In this document: piece after piece, positions 24,851 to 34,105 of the stretch
How the letters are laid out: each line of letters begins with the position of its first letter
Position numbering within the stretch: the first letter of the stretch is position 1
Source: Bacteroidales bacterium
Lineage (GTDB): Bacteria; Bacteroidota; Bacteroidia; Bacteroidales; UBA932
Direction of reading: 5' to 3'
Length of the DNA stretch: 64,000 bases
Assembly (NCBI GenBank): GCA_011620605.1
Contig: WOYW01000016.1
Span: 248,001 to 312,000 of the forward strand
Program-made: the position numbers and the translations under genes
Notes under the pieces: model-generated
Database searches by the model: none
What the model was told of the DNA's origin: nothing
Seen by the model: the letters and a program-made list of their open reading frames with translations, nothing else

Positions 24851-25876
24851 ATGAAAACCTGTTTCGGAAGCGATAATCATTCCGGAGTGCATCCTCTTGT
24901 GCTTAAGGCGATAACGGAAGCAAACGATGATTATCAGCTCTCTTACGGAGAAGACGAATATTCGGAAAGGGCCTGCAACCTGTTCCAAAGCTTTTTTGGC
25001 AAGCAAGCCCGGGTATTCTTTGTTTTTAACGGAACCGGGGCAAATGTCCTTTGTCTCCAGGCACTCACTCAACCTTATAATTCTGTAATATGTGCCCGTA
25101 CGGCACATATTAACCAAGATGAATGTGGTGCGCCCGAACGTTTTACTGGATGCAAACTCCTGACGGTAGAAACCAAGGACGGAAAGTTGAACCCGGAACT
25201 TGTGAAGCCTTATCTGCAGGGCTTTGGATTTCAGCACCATTCGCAACCTAAAGTCATTTCCATATCCCAAACCACAGAACTGGGAACTGTTTATACTCCG
25301 GAAGAGATCAAGGCCCTTTCTGATCTGGCACACAATTACCAAATGTACCTGCACATGGACGGATCAAGACTGGCCAATGCTGCCGCATTTCTTGATCTTC
25401 CACTGGATAGTATAACCGTGAAAGCCGGTGTGGATGCACTTTCGTTCGGAGGTACAAAAAACGGGATGTTGATGGGTGAGGCCGTTGTTCTTTTTCATCC
25501 GGAACATGCCGAGAACTTTCTGTACATGAGGAAACAATCCATGCAACTCTTTTCCAAAGGCCGGTACGTGGCGGCACAATACCTGGCTTACCTGGAAAAT
25601 GACATTTGGCTGGAAAATGCACGATACGCGAATGCCATGGCCCGGTACCTGGCCAAAGAAGCAAGAGATATCCCAGGAGTGACCATTACTCAAAAAGTGG
25701 AGAGTAATGCTGTCTTTGCGATTATTCCTGAAAAAGCACGTGAAGAACTGGCTAAAAAACACTTTTTTTACACATGGGACGAAGCAACCGGAGAAGTTCG
25801 CTGGATGTGTTCATTCAACACCCGGAAGTATCACATAGATGCTTTTATTAACGACTTAAAAAACACGTTATTATGA
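24851..25876 (+). CDS. ltaE: Low-specificity threonine aldolase / beta-eliminating lyase
   Basis: A 341-residue PLP enzyme of the aspartate aminotransferase fold: FGSDNHSGVHP N-terminus, YGEDEYSERACNLFQ, FVFNGTGANVLCLQ, HMDGSRLANAAA and the PLP Lys in SFGGTKNGML. It would cleave threonine or allo-threonine to glycine and acetaldehyde. It follows gcvH with no spacer, linking it to glycine metabolism, and its stop overlaps the acyl-CoA ligase start (ATGA, 25873-25876). Confidence 0.85.
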   Translation: MKTCFGSDNHSGVHPLVLKAITEANDDYQLSYGEDEYSERACNLFQSFFGKQARVFFVFNGTGANVLCLQALTQPYNSVICARTAHINQDECGAPERFTGCKLLTVETKDGKLNPELVKPYLQGFGFQHHSQPKVISISQTTELGTVYTPEEIKALSDLAHNYQMYLHMDGSRLANAAAFLDLPLDSITVKAGVDALSFGGTKNGMLMGEAVVLFHPEHAENFLYMRKQSMQLFSKGRYVAAQYLAYLENDIWLENARYANAMARYLAKEARDIPGVTITQKVESNAVFAIIPEKAREELAKKHFFYTWDEATGEVRWMCSFNTRKYHIDAFINDLKNTLL

Positions 25877-27666
25877 ACGAAGAAGTAAAAATTACCAGGT
25901 TGTTCGACCTGTTGGAGCGCCTGCAAAAAAATTATCCAAAAGAAGACATTCTTGCCGGAAAAGTAAATGGTTCCTGGAAAAAATACAGTTCAAAAGAATA
26001 TTCGGAAATATCTCACCTCTACGCATATGGTTTCTTGGAGCTGGGTCTGAGCCCGGGGGATAAAGTCATAACGGTCATGAACAACCGTCCCGAATGGAAT
26101 TTCATAGACATGGGAACCGCACTTTCCGGCCTTGTCCATGTTCCTGTATATACCACTTTGAGTGAAGACGATTACCTGTATATCATCCCCCATTCCGATG
26201 CAAAAGTCATGATTATAGGGACAGCGGCTTTGTATAAGCATCTGGCACCGATCATTGATAAATTGGAAAACCCGCCCATGGTTTTTACCATAGCTGAAGT
26301 GGAAAATGTCCGAAACCTTGACGAGATCCGTCAATCGGGAGAGAAAAACAAGGCAAAATGGGGCCCGGTAATTGAAGAAAACAAAAAGACAACAACGCCT
26401 GATACATTGCTTACCATCATTTACACATCCGGAACCACCGGAACCCCCAAGGGAGTAATGCATGCACACAGCAGTATTGTTTTTAATTTTCTGGGACATG
26501 CCGCACAACAGGTAATGAACGCCTCACACCGTTACCTTAGTTTCCTGCCGTTATGCCACATTTACGAAAGAACGATGAACTATGAGTTCCAGTCTCTGGG
26601 GATCAGCATTTACTATGCCGAAAACATGGGAACCATTGCCCGTGATCTGAAAGACATTCAGGCGGATGGATTTTGTGCTGTCCCCCGTGTCGTTGAAATG
26701 ATGTACAAAAAGCTGGAAGATGCTGGTAAAAGCCTTACCGGTATTAAACGGATAATATACAATTGGGCTTGGAATTTCGGAAATACATTCGATTACGAAA
26801 ACCTTACTTTCTGGCGTGTAACCTTGAATAAATTGTTTGACAAACTTGTATACAGCAAATGGAGGGCCAACCTGGGAGGCCATGAAATGCTTATCGTTAC
26901 CGGCGGATCTTCCATAAGGGCATGTATCATACGTCTTTTCTCCGCTGCTAAAATGTATATTTACGAAGGCTACGGCCTTACAGAAACCGCCCCTGTAATT
27001 GCCGTGAACAATCCTAAAGACAGAATCCGTAAAATCGGGACGGTTGGAAAGATCATGGATGGAACAGAGGTTAAATTTGCTCCCGACGGTGAGATCCTTA
27101 CCCGGGGACCTCATTTAATGATAGGATATTACAAAGATCCCCAGGCCACCAAAGAGGCCATTGACAGTGAAGGCTGGTTTCATACCGGAGATGTGGGAGA
27201 AATGGTGAATGGTATCTTCCTGCGAATCACCGATCGTAAAAAAGAGATATTCAAACTTTCCAACGGAAAATATGTGGCGCCGCAACTAATTGAAAACAAG
27301 CTAAATGAATCTCCCTATGTTGAAAACTCACTGGTTATTGGAAGCAATCAGAAGGTAGCTTCGGCCATTATTATTCCAAACGGTGTGTTGATACAGGATT
27401 GGGCAGCTCGGCACAAAATGGTATTCCAGGACCTGGATAATCTGTACAAGACAAAAGAAATTAATGATCTGATACGTAAAGAGATCGATCGGATCAACAA
27501 ATATCTTGCCCCTCATGAACAGATCAAGTTTTTCAGGTTGGTGGATGATGAATGGAGCACGACCAACGGACTTCTTTCGCAAACCCTCAAATTACGCAGG
27601 GCGCAATTGAACAAACATTACGACAAAATCATAGCCGACATTTACGGTGATACGAAAGGCAACTGA
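25873..27666 (+). CDS. Long-chain acyl-CoA synthetase (AMP-forming)
   Basis: A 597-residue ANL-superfamily ligase with AMP-binding motif TIIYTSGTTGTPKGVMHAH (~175-195), the YEGYGLTETAPV motif, the GWFHTGDVGEM motif, DRKKEIFKLSNGKYV and a C-terminal domain with LAPHEQIKFFRLV. It activates fatty acids with ATP and CoA. The family (FadD15-like) is common in Bacteroidota. It is translationally coupled on both sides (4 bp overlap with ltaE, 20 bp with the GNAT gene). Confidence 0.92.
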   Translation: MNEEVKITRLFDLLERLQKNYPKEDILAGKVNGSWKKYSSKEYSEISHLYAYGFLELGLSPGDKVITVMNNRPEWNFIDMGTALSGLVHVPVYTTLSEDDYLYIIPHSDAKVMIIGTAALYKHLAPIIDKLENPPMVFTIAEVENVRNLDEIRQSGEKNKAKWGPVIEENKKTTTPDTLLTIIYTSGTTGTPKGVMHAHSSIVFNFLGHAAQQVMNASHRYLSFLPLCHIYERTMNYEFQSLGISIYYAENMGTIARDLKDIQADGFCAVPRVVEMMYKKLEDAGKSLTGIKRIIYNWAWNFGNTFDYENLTFWRVTLNKLFDKLVYSKWRANLGGHEMLIVTGGSSIRACIIRLFSAAKMYIYEGYGLTETAPVIAVNNPKDRIRKIGTVGKIMDGTEVKFAPDGEILTRGPHLMIGYYKDPQATKEAIDSEGWFHTGDVGEMVNGIFLRITDRKKEIFKLSNGKYVAPQLIENKLNESPYVENSLVIGSNQKVASAIIIPNGVLIQDWAARHKMVFQDLDNLYKTKEINDLIRKEIDRINKYLAPHEQIKFFRLVDDEWSTTNGLLSQTLKLRRAQLNKHYDKIIADIYGDTKGN

Positions 27667-28357
27667 ACAGGATAAATCAGCACTCCGGGAGATCTGGGGT
27701 GCTGCTTTTAATGATCAGGCTTCCTATGCTGATTTTATCATTGATCATTGCCTGAAACTGGGAACCGTACTTTACTATGATGAAGGTTCCTCCTGTCTTA
27801 CTCTTTTTCCCCTTACACTCCAACATAAAGGCACAATCCTGATGCAAGGGTTTTATATATACGGCCTTGCTACTCACCCCGGGCAGCAGGGAAAAGGATT
27901 CGGGTCCCGATTGCTGGCCTATGCCCTTGAAGACGCTCCGTTTTATTTGCTCTACCCCGCTACTCCTGAATTACAGCGCTTTTATCATAAAAGAGGATTC
28001 ACCACTCCCGTCCGTATACCTGATGCGGTATCCCGAAAACTGACCGTACCAGGTGTTCAGGACATCCACTCAAAACTTCTTTACCGGCAATACCTTGAGA
28101 ATGCAGGTAATCAGGATTTTGTTTTTCTCTGGTCAGCACCATTGTTTGACTTTGCCATTGGAGAATGCTTTTTCAGAAAGGGTTTTATCAGTCCGCCCTT
28201 CTTTTGTTACCCGGAAGAAGATCAAGTATTGTGCAAACCTTTTTTGAGTGCTGCAAACTCCGGAGAGTATTCTTATTTGCATGGCCGGGCAAAGTTTAAT
28301 GTTCCTTTTCCCGGATTTGACACCGAAAAAAGCACATTTTATCTTCCCTTAGATTGA
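27647..28357 (+). CDS. GNAT-family N-acetyltransferase
   Basis: A 236-residue protein starting at GTG 27647, inside the acyl-CoA ligase 3' end, which gives the canonical MIRKATEQDKSALREIW start. The acetyl-CoA binding segment is YGLATHPGQQGKGFGSRLL (~80-98), followed by YPATPELQRFYHKRGF. The C-terminal ~100 residues are not typical GNAT and may be a second, degenerate half. The substrate is unknown. It converges with the TonB-dependent receptor gene with 3 bp between stops. Confidence 0.85.
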   Translation: MIRKATEQDKSALREIWGAAFNDQASYADFIIDHCLKLGTVLYYDEGSSCLTLFPLTLQHKGTILMQGFYIYGLATHPGQQGKGFGSRLLAYALEDAPFYLLYPATPELQRFYHKRGFTTPVRIPDAVSRKLTVPGVQDIHSKLLYRQYLENAGNQDFVFLWSAPLFDFAIGECFFRKGFISPPFFCYPEEDQVLCKPFLSAANSGEYSYLHGRAKFNVPFPGFDTEKSTFYLPLD

Positions 28358-28360
28358 TTG

Positions 28361-30724
28361 TTAGAAGGTTATCCTGTAATAACCCAGCGGTAACAAACCG
28401 GTTTGGTAAGTTGTTTTCATATCTTCCAGCTTCACATCATATTCGTAAGAAAATACGTTTTTCCGGTTGGTAAAATTTCGAATCTCCACGCCTATTTCAT
28501 GAGTGATACTCCGCTGCTGGATCTTGGCCCAGGCTTTTAAATCTCCCCGCATATAGAATGGATGCTGAGGAACATACGCTTCTTCATAAATATAAACGGT
28601 AGCTCCTGTCGCCCTGGAAGCTTCCAGGTCTACAGGAATATAACGCTGTCCTCCTGCAAGGGCAAATTTGATATCTGCCCCGAAAGACCATATATTTCTT
28701 GCCGATTGATTTTTGATGACATCGAATTCTTTGCCTATCAGCAAATTAGAGACAAAGTTGCCATTATACCTGGTGTTTCTCAGGATATTGTCTATACTTC
28801 TGAATTTACTCTCAAAAACTGAAGCGGTAACCATATAATACCACCCTTGTGAGAGGAACCGTTCCAGGGTTAATTCCAGGCCGTAATTATATCCCGTTCC
28901 GTCACAAACATACACACGGCCATATTTATCAAACTGCATACCGTCCAGATTTATTATGGAATAATACGGCTCGTAAAGATCCACCGGAATATTGTACAGG
29001 TATTGATAATAGACTTCGGCTTTCAAACGCGTAGCCGGTGCAAGGCGCCACTGGTAACCCAAAATTAGGTGATGTGCCCGGGTCATATCCAGGTATTTGT
29101 TTGGATATATCTTACTGTCTACGGCCTGAGAAAACAATTTAGTCATATAAATCTCCAACCCCTGGTACTGACTGTGCAAACCATAGCCAAAGGTCATCTC
29201 GTGCTTGTCTTTGAATTTCCACGAAACACCTACCCTTGGGTCAATATTCCAGGTTTGGTTGAGTATCATGAATTGTGCGTTCACTCCTGCATCCAGTGTC
29301 AATTTTGCGGTAGCTCTGTAAGATATCTCGGAAAATCCCTGCAATTGAAAGGTATTTCCGATTTCGTTTACGTCTTTGGGATATGTTGTAAGGGAATAGT
29401 CGTTAGAGATAAATTTGTAAGCAAGTCGTTTTCCCGTAATGCCCGAACGCAGGGATAAGCGGCTTCCCAATTTTACATTGTGAACGGCCTGGATACTTTG
29501 AAATTCCCGCATAAGCAGTGCATCCTGGCTCCGTTCTTTCTGCAGCAATGATGGATTCAAAGAATCGATCTGTGCCGAGAAAGAAGACAGTGAGCTTGAC
29601 AGGGAAATATGTAAAGACTGATTGTGTCCAAGGGTTTTCCGGTACTGAATTCCCACAACACCCATCCCGGACTGCGTGGCAATATCATCTCCGTAATTGT
29701 AAAAATCAGATTCTCCGTTTACTATACTTACATTGCCTAAGCCCCCTATGGTGAACAAGGAAAATGTACCACTTTTTGGTGTAGGGATATTTATCTTTGC
29801 CGTGAAGTCCTGGTACCTGGGAACGGCCGAACCTGTCCCGAATTCAAACCCAAGATAAGCTAGTGCATCAAGGAACGAATACCTGTAAGACGCAAGGTAT
29901 GAGGCTTTTAACTTTTTAGAAATAGGCCCTTCCACTCCAAATTCAAGGCCGTTGATCCCCAATTGCCCGGTAAATTCATGAATGTCGTAATTCCCTTCAC
30001 GTAAATGGATATCGAAAACACCCGAATATGCATTGGTATATTCAGCCGGGAAAGCACTTGTATAAAAATCTGAGGTTGATAACGTGTTGACATTCAACAT
30101 GCTAATAGCACCTCCCGTTGCGCCGCCATCGGCAAAATGATTAGGGTTGTATATATCCACTCCTTCCATGCGCCATAACAAACCAAAGGGAGAATTCCCC
30201 CTTACCACTATATCGTTATTGGAATCATTAGGAGTGCCTACTCCGGCAAAATTTTGAGCCATCCTTGAGATATCGTTCATCGCCCCGGCATATCTTTCAG
30301 CATCGGCAACTGAAAAAGTTCTTCCTGATACCGATGCCATTTCATTTACCGGTCGCAGCTTGTCTCTTTCTGCAGTAATAACCAACTCTTCAACTGTAAG
30401 AACGTCTTCTCTCATTTTTACATTAAGGACAAGCTCCTTTCCTGAATTGAGTGAAATATTTTCCATATAAATTGTCTCCATGCCTATGCTGGAAAATAGT
30501 ACAGAGATCCTCCCCACGGGGACATTGGGCACGTTGTAATAACCGTCAATATCACTGTATGTGGTTAGGTAACCGCTGTTGTTTACAACTACGGCCACTC
30601 CAACCAAAGGCTGGTCAGACACTTCATCCACGATACGGCCTTTTATAGTCTGTACCATCTGCTGTTGAGCAGTAGTCTGTATAAATATCATAGAAAGCGT
30701 CAGCCACAATAGGAATCGTTTCAC
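28361..30724 (-). CDS. TonB-dependent outer-membrane receptor with CarboxypepD_reg-like domain
   Basis: A 787-residue outer-membrane protein with a signal peptide (1-~19, ending TTAQQ), a carboxypeptidase-regulatory-like beta-sandwich (~22-110, IKGRIVDEVSDQPLVGVAVVV), a plug domain (~125-235, NDIVVRGNSPFGLLWRMEGVDIYNP) and a beta-barrel ending in an aromatic strand (GYYRITF). There is no SusD partner and no adjacent hydrolase, so it is not a polysaccharide-utilisation locus; the ligand is unknown. A -7-like TAAATTTG lies upstream (30756-30749) without a clear -33 element. The gene is transcribed alone. Confidence 0.93.
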   Translation of the reverse strand: MKRFLLWLTLSMIFIQTTAQQQMVQTIKGRIVDEVSDQPLVGVAVVVNNSGYLTTYSDIDGYYNVPNVPVGRISVLFSSIGMETIYMENISLNSGKELVLNVKMREDVLTVEELVITAERDKLRPVNEMASVSGRTFSVADAERYAGAMNDISRMAQNFAGVGTPNDSNNDIVVRGNSPFGLLWRMEGVDIYNPNHFADGGATGGAISMLNVNTLSTSDFYTSAFPAEYTNAYSGVFDIHLREGNYDIHEFTGQLGINGLEFGVEGPISKKLKASYLASYRYSFLDALAYLGFEFGTGSAVPRYQDFTAKINIPTPKSGTFSLFTIGGLGNVSIVNGESDFYNYGDDIATQSGMGVVGIQYRKTLGHNQSLHISLSSSLSSFSAQIDSLNPSLLQKERSQDALLMREFQSIQAVHNVKLGSRLSLRSGITGKRLAYKFISNDYSLTTYPKDVNEIGNTFQLQGFSEISYRATAKLTLDAGVNAQFMILNQTWNIDPRVGVSWKFKDKHEMTFGYGLHSQYQGLEIYMTKLFSQAVDSKIYPNKYLDMTRAHHLILGYQWRLAPATRLKAEVYYQYLYNIPVDLYEPYYSIINLDGMQFDKYGRVYVCDGTGYNYGLELTLERFLSQGWYYMVTASVFESKFRSIDNILRNTRYNGNFVSNLLIGKEFDVIKNQSARNIWSFGADIKFALAGGQRYIPVDLEASRATGATVYIYEEAYVPQHPFYMRGDLKAWAKIQQRSITHEIGVEIRNFTNRKNVFSYEYDVKLEDMKTTYQTGLLPLGYYRITF

Positions 30725-30865
30725 AATAATTGTAAAATATTAGATATACAAATTTACAAAAATAGTACTTTTTTTAGTTGATTGCTAACGATTTAATGAA
30801 TAGTTATGCATTTCTGATTCAAATAAGATGCGTTTTTAAATTCATTAACAGCACATTATGTGTTT

Positions 30866-32743
30866 TTAGCGCCCCAGATACAGCAGCAATACAGAAATAT
30901 CAGCCGGAGATACTCCGGGGATCCTTGAGGCCTGCCCTATTGTCTTAGGTTTTATTCTTTGTAGCTTTTGCCTGGACTCCATAGATAAAGAATTCATAGC
31001 GTCATAATCAAACTTATCTGGAATAGGCACCGCATCTAGTCGAAGGATCTTTTGTGCAAATGCAGTTTCTCTTTCAATATATCCTTTATATTTAATGGCA
31101 ATTTCCACAGATTCGTATATTTCTTCTGAAGCAGCATCATCACCATACAATGTTCCACGTGGAACAAATTCCCGGATCGTTTCCCAGTTAACCTGCGGTC
31201 TGCTTAATAAGTCTGCAAATTTTTTCTTTGTTGTTACAGGTGTGCTCTGAACTTTTTGTAATATTTGATTGGCCAGATCCGGTGTTAGAGAATTATTCAG
31301 AAGCCATGAAAGTAATAAATCGCGCTTTTCCTTTTTTTTTCTGAATTGCTTCAGTCTTTCGTTGTCCGCTAATCCAAGTTCGTGCCCAATTTCAGTTAGT
31401 CTTTCATCTGCATTGTCCTGTCTTAATAAAATTCGGTGTTCGGCTCTTGAAGTAAACATTCTGTAAGGTTCGTCAACACCTTTTGTAATCAAATCATCTA
31501 TCAACACGCCTATATATGCTTCATCACGTTTTAAGATCACGGGATCCATTCCATTAATCTTTCTGTGAGCGTTAATACCGGCTATTACGCCCTGTGCAGC
31601 TGCTTCCTCATAACCGGTTGTTCCGTTTATCTGCCCGGCTAAGTATAAAAAAGGTAGGTTTTTTACTTCCAAAGAGTGAAATAATTGTGTTGGAGGAAAG
31701 TAATCGTATTCAATTGCGTATGCAGGACGGTAAAAAACAGCGTTTTCAAATCCATTAATTTTTCTAAACGCTTGATATTGAATTTGTATGGGCAATGAAG
31801 ATGAAAATCCTTGCAAATAATATTCATGGGTATTCCAGCCTTCCGGCTCAAGAAATAACGGATGTTGTTCTTTATCTGCAAAAGTTTTTAGTTTGTCTTC
31901 AATACTGGGACAATACCGGGGGCCTTTCCCACCAATTCTTCCTGCAAAAAGCGGTGAGTCATCAAAACCTTCTTTTAACTTATCGTGAACTGCCAAATTT
32001 GTATATGCGATATAACAATTTTTTTGCCTGCCCAGTTTTTGAATTGCCGAAGGTTCTTCCAGAAATGTGAATTTTTTTGGATTTTTATCTCCCGGTTGCA
32101 GATCAAGCTTGGAAAAATCCACAGTTCTTCCGTCTATTCGCGGAGGAGTGCCTGTTTTCATTCTGTCTACCTGGATTCCTTTTTCTTTTAATTGTTTGCT
32201 CAATCCAATGGACGGTGGTTCTCCCATACGTCCTGCCGCGGTAGATTTCCAACCAACAAAGATCTTTCCGTTCAAAAAAGTGCCATTGGTCAGAATTACT
32301 GCTCCTGCATAAAAATCCTGTCCAAATTCCGTTTTGATCCCTTTTACCCGATCTCCATTAAAAAGCAACTCTACGGCCTGGTCCTGCCATATATAAAGAC
32401 CGGGGGTATTTTCCAGTACATTTCTCCATTCTGCAGAGAATTGTATTCTGTCGCATTGAGCCCTTGGGCTCCACATGGCCGGTCCTTTTGACCTATTAAG
32501 CATTCTAAATTGTATGGTGCTTCTGTCGGTTACTAATCCTATTGCGCCTCCTAAAGCGTCTATCTCTCTGATTATTTGTCCCTTAGCTATTCCACCCATT
32601 GCCGGGTTACATGACATGTAAGCCAATTTTGTCATATCCATGGTTATCAAAAGTGTTTTTGACCCAAGCTTAGCTGCTGCATAAGCCGCCTCACATCCTG
32701 CATGACCGGCTCCTACTACTATGATGTCGTACTTAAATTTCAT
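30866..32743 (-). CDS. mnmG: tRNA uridine-5-carboxymethylaminomethyl modification enzyme MnmG
   Basis: An FAD protein (GidA) of 625 residues which, with MnmE, modifies wobble U34 in tRNAs. Rossmann motif VVGAGHAGCEAAYAAAKLG at the N-terminus, then GGIAKGQIIREIDALGG, DRMKTGTPPRIDGRT, AGQINGTTGYEEAAAQG and the C-terminal GVSPADISVLLLYLGR. Length is standard. Its ATG overlaps the ybeY stop (ATGA, 32740-32743). Confidence 0.96.
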   Translation of the reverse strand: MKFKYDIIVVGAGHAGCEAAYAAAKLGSKTLLITMDMTKLAYMSCNPAMGGIAKGQIIREIDALGGAIGLVTDRSTIQFRMLNRSKGPAMWSPRAQCDRIQFSAEWRNVLENTPGLYIWQDQAVELLFNGDRVKGIKTEFGQDFYAGAVILTNGTFLNGKIFVGWKSTAAGRMGEPPSIGLSKQLKEKGIQVDRMKTGTPPRIDGRTVDFSKLDLQPGDKNPKKFTFLEEPSAIQKLGRQKNCYIAYTNLAVHDKLKEGFDDSPLFAGRIGGKGPRYCPSIEDKLKTFADKEQHPLFLEPEGWNTHEYYLQGFSSSLPIQIQYQAFRKINGFENAVFYRPAYAIEYDYFPPTQLFHSLEVKNLPFLYLAGQINGTTGYEEAAAQGVIAGINAHRKINGMDPVILKRDEAYIGVLIDDLITKGVDEPYRMFTSRAEHRILLRQDNADERLTEIGHELGLADNERLKQFRKKKEKRDLLLSWLLNNSLTPDLANQILQKVQSTPVTTKKKFADLLSRPQVNWETIREFVPRGTLYGDDAASEEIYESVEIAIKYKGYIERETAFAQKILRLDAVPIPDKFDYDAMNSLSMESRQKLQRIKPKTIGQASRIPGVSPADISVLLLYLGR

Positions 32744-33174
32744 TCTTTTGGATCCACACTAAATATTTGTAATGCCCGATCTTCAGCCTTTCTCATATTG
32801 TCCCATTGTTCTTTTGTAATATCGTCTTCCCCTGCCAGGTGTAATACTCCGTGAATGATCACCCGTAGTATTTCATCAGAAAAGGATTGTTTGTAATCCA
32901 CAGCATTCTTTTTTACAGTATCAATATCAATAAATATGTCTGCGTTTATCTTTTCGTCCTCCGGATCCGAATAAGGAAAAGTAATCACATCTGTATAGTA
33001 ATCATGATTCAGATATTTTTTGTTGATTTTTAGCAAATATTCAGGATCACAGAATATTATATTAATGTCTCCCGGAATTCTGTCATAATCCCGCAATACA
33101 ATCTCTATCCAGCGTTTTATGGCACGCCTGTTGCTTATCTTAAAATATGTATTGTGAATGTGAAAAAGTATCAT
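32740..33174 (-). CDS. ybeY: rRNA maturation endoribonuclease YbeY
   Basis: A 144-residue metallohydrolase for 16S rRNA 3'-end processing and ribosome quality control. It carries INKKYLNHDYYTDVITFPY and the zinc motif HGVLHLAGEDD. In the classical motif HGxLHLxGYDH the third ligand is His; here the position is Asp, as I recall being usual in Bacteroidota members. It is coupled to mnmG by a 4-bp overlap. Its upstream region is shared with the divergent tRNA-Ala/tonB promoter. Confidence 0.92.
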   Translation of the reverse strand: MILFHIHNTYFKISNRRAIKRWIEIVLRDYDRIPGDINIIFCDPEYLLKINKKYLNHDYYTDVITFPYSDPEDEKINADIFIDIDTVKKNAVDYKQSFSDEILRVIIHGVLHLAGEDDITKEQWDNMRKAEDRALQIFSVDPKE

Positions 33175-33207
33175 AATTTTGTATTGATCAGCGGCAAAAG
33201 TACGAAA

Positions 33208-33237
33208 TTGTTTTTTAAAATATTTTGTTTATATTTG
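33208..33237 (+). promoter_or_regulatory. Bacteroides-type promoter of tRNA-Ala
   Basis: TTG (33208-33210), 19 nt, TATATTTG (33230-33237): an exact consensus match, ending 11 bp before the tRNA. tonB follows the tRNA by 21 bp with no terminator, so this promoter may also drive tonB. Confidence 0.65.
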
Positions 33238-33248
33238 CAAGCCTTGAT

Positions 33249-33322
33249 GGGCCATTAGCTCAGTTGGCTAGAGCGCTTGCATGGCATGCACGAGGTCGTC
33301 GGTTCGATTCCGACATGGTCCA
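33249..33322 (+). tRNA. tRNA-Ala (anticodon GGC)
   Basis: Acceptor stem GGGCCAT (33249-33255) with ATGGTCC (33315-33321), D arm GCTC/GAGC, anticodon GGC at 33283-33285, T arm 33298-33314 with TTCGATT, discriminator A33322. The anticodon stem has one mismatch: T28 (33277) faces C42 (33291), where the usual sequence TGCAAGAG would give T-A. CCA is not encoded. Confidence 0.93.
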
Positions 33323-33343
33323 CAAAATTAACGTTTAATTACA

Positions 33344-34036
33344 ATGGAAACTAAGAAAAGTCCAAAGGCGAATCTTGAAACCAAGAGAGTTCTTTTTATT
33401 GAAATCGGATTTATTATTGCTCTTCTTGTAGTCCTTGCTGCTTTTGAGTACAAAACTTACGACAAAGACGTAAGCATGCTTACCGCAAACATTCAGCAAG
33501 TTATTGAAGATGAACAGATCCCCATCACCATGGAGACGCCTCCCCCACCCCCTGAAATGCCTAAAGCACCTGTACTTTCAGATGCCATCGAAATTGTTGA
33601 CGATGATATTACCATTGAAGAGGATATTTTTATTGAAACGGAAGACGATGCCAGTTTTGCTATAGAAATTCGCGATTACATTGAATATTCAGCAGAAGAG
33701 GATGTGGAAGAAGAAGAAATTCCCCTAGCCATTGTGGAAGAAAAACCCTCTTTTATGGGCGGTGATGAAAACACATTTACTAAATGGGTTTTTGATCGCA
33801 TAGTCTATCCTGAGGTAGCTAAAGAAAATGGTGTTCAGGGTCGTGTTGTTCTGAGTTTTATTGTTGACTCTGATGGTTACGTCAAAAACGTTACGGTTTT
33901 ACGTGGTGTTGACCCCTCTATAGATAAAGAAGCTGTACGCGTAGTATCTTCCTCTCCCAGATGGAAACCTGGAAGACAACGTGACAAAGCCGTAAGGGTA
34001 CGTTACAATTTTCCCCTGAATTTCCAGCTCAGGTAA
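33344..34036 (+). CDS. TonB energy-transducing protein
   Basis: A 230-residue TonB-family protein. It has an N-terminal cytoplasmic stub rich in Lys, one membrane helix (~22-40, FIEIGFIIALLVVLAAF), a proline stretch (TMETPPPPPEMPKAP), an acidic periplasmic spacer with many Asp/Glu (~80-135), and a C-terminal TonB domain (~150-230: YPEVAKENGVQGRVVLSFIV, then AVRVVSSSPRWKPGRQ). With ExbB/ExbD it would energise TonB-dependent receptors in the outer membrane. A broken second copy lies on the other side of hflX. Confidence 0.92.
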   Translation: METKKSPKANLETKRVLFIEIGFIIALLVVLAAFEYKTYDKDVSMLTANIQQVIEDEQIPITMETPPPPPEMPKAPVLSDAIEIVDDDITIEEDIFIETEDDASFAIEIRDYIEYSAEEDVEEEEIPLAIVEEKPSFMGGDENTFTKWVFDRIVYPEVAKENGVQGRVVLSFIVDSDGYVKNVTVLRGVDPSIDKEAVRVVSSSPRWKPGRQRDKAVRVRYNFPLNFQLR

Positions 34037-34061
34037 TTGCAGATTATTTACCTTTAATCAT

Positions 34062-34092
34062 AAAGCGCTCTTTTATAACGGGCGCTTTTTTT
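34062..34092 (+). terminator. Terminator after tonB
   Basis: AAAGCGCTC (34062-34070) pairs with GGGCGCTTT (34080-34088; one G-T pair) around a 9-nt loop and is followed by a T run. It lies 25 bp past the tonB stop and 14 bp before hflX. Confidence 0.75.
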
Positions 34093-34105
34093 ACAATTTA
34101 TTGCT

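Noticed and set aside
28361-30724. Polysaccharide-utilisation (SusC-like) locus
   Set aside because: The receptor has no SusD-like partner, sigma/anti-sigma pair or glycoside hydrolase beside it, and it is shorter than typical SusC proteins.
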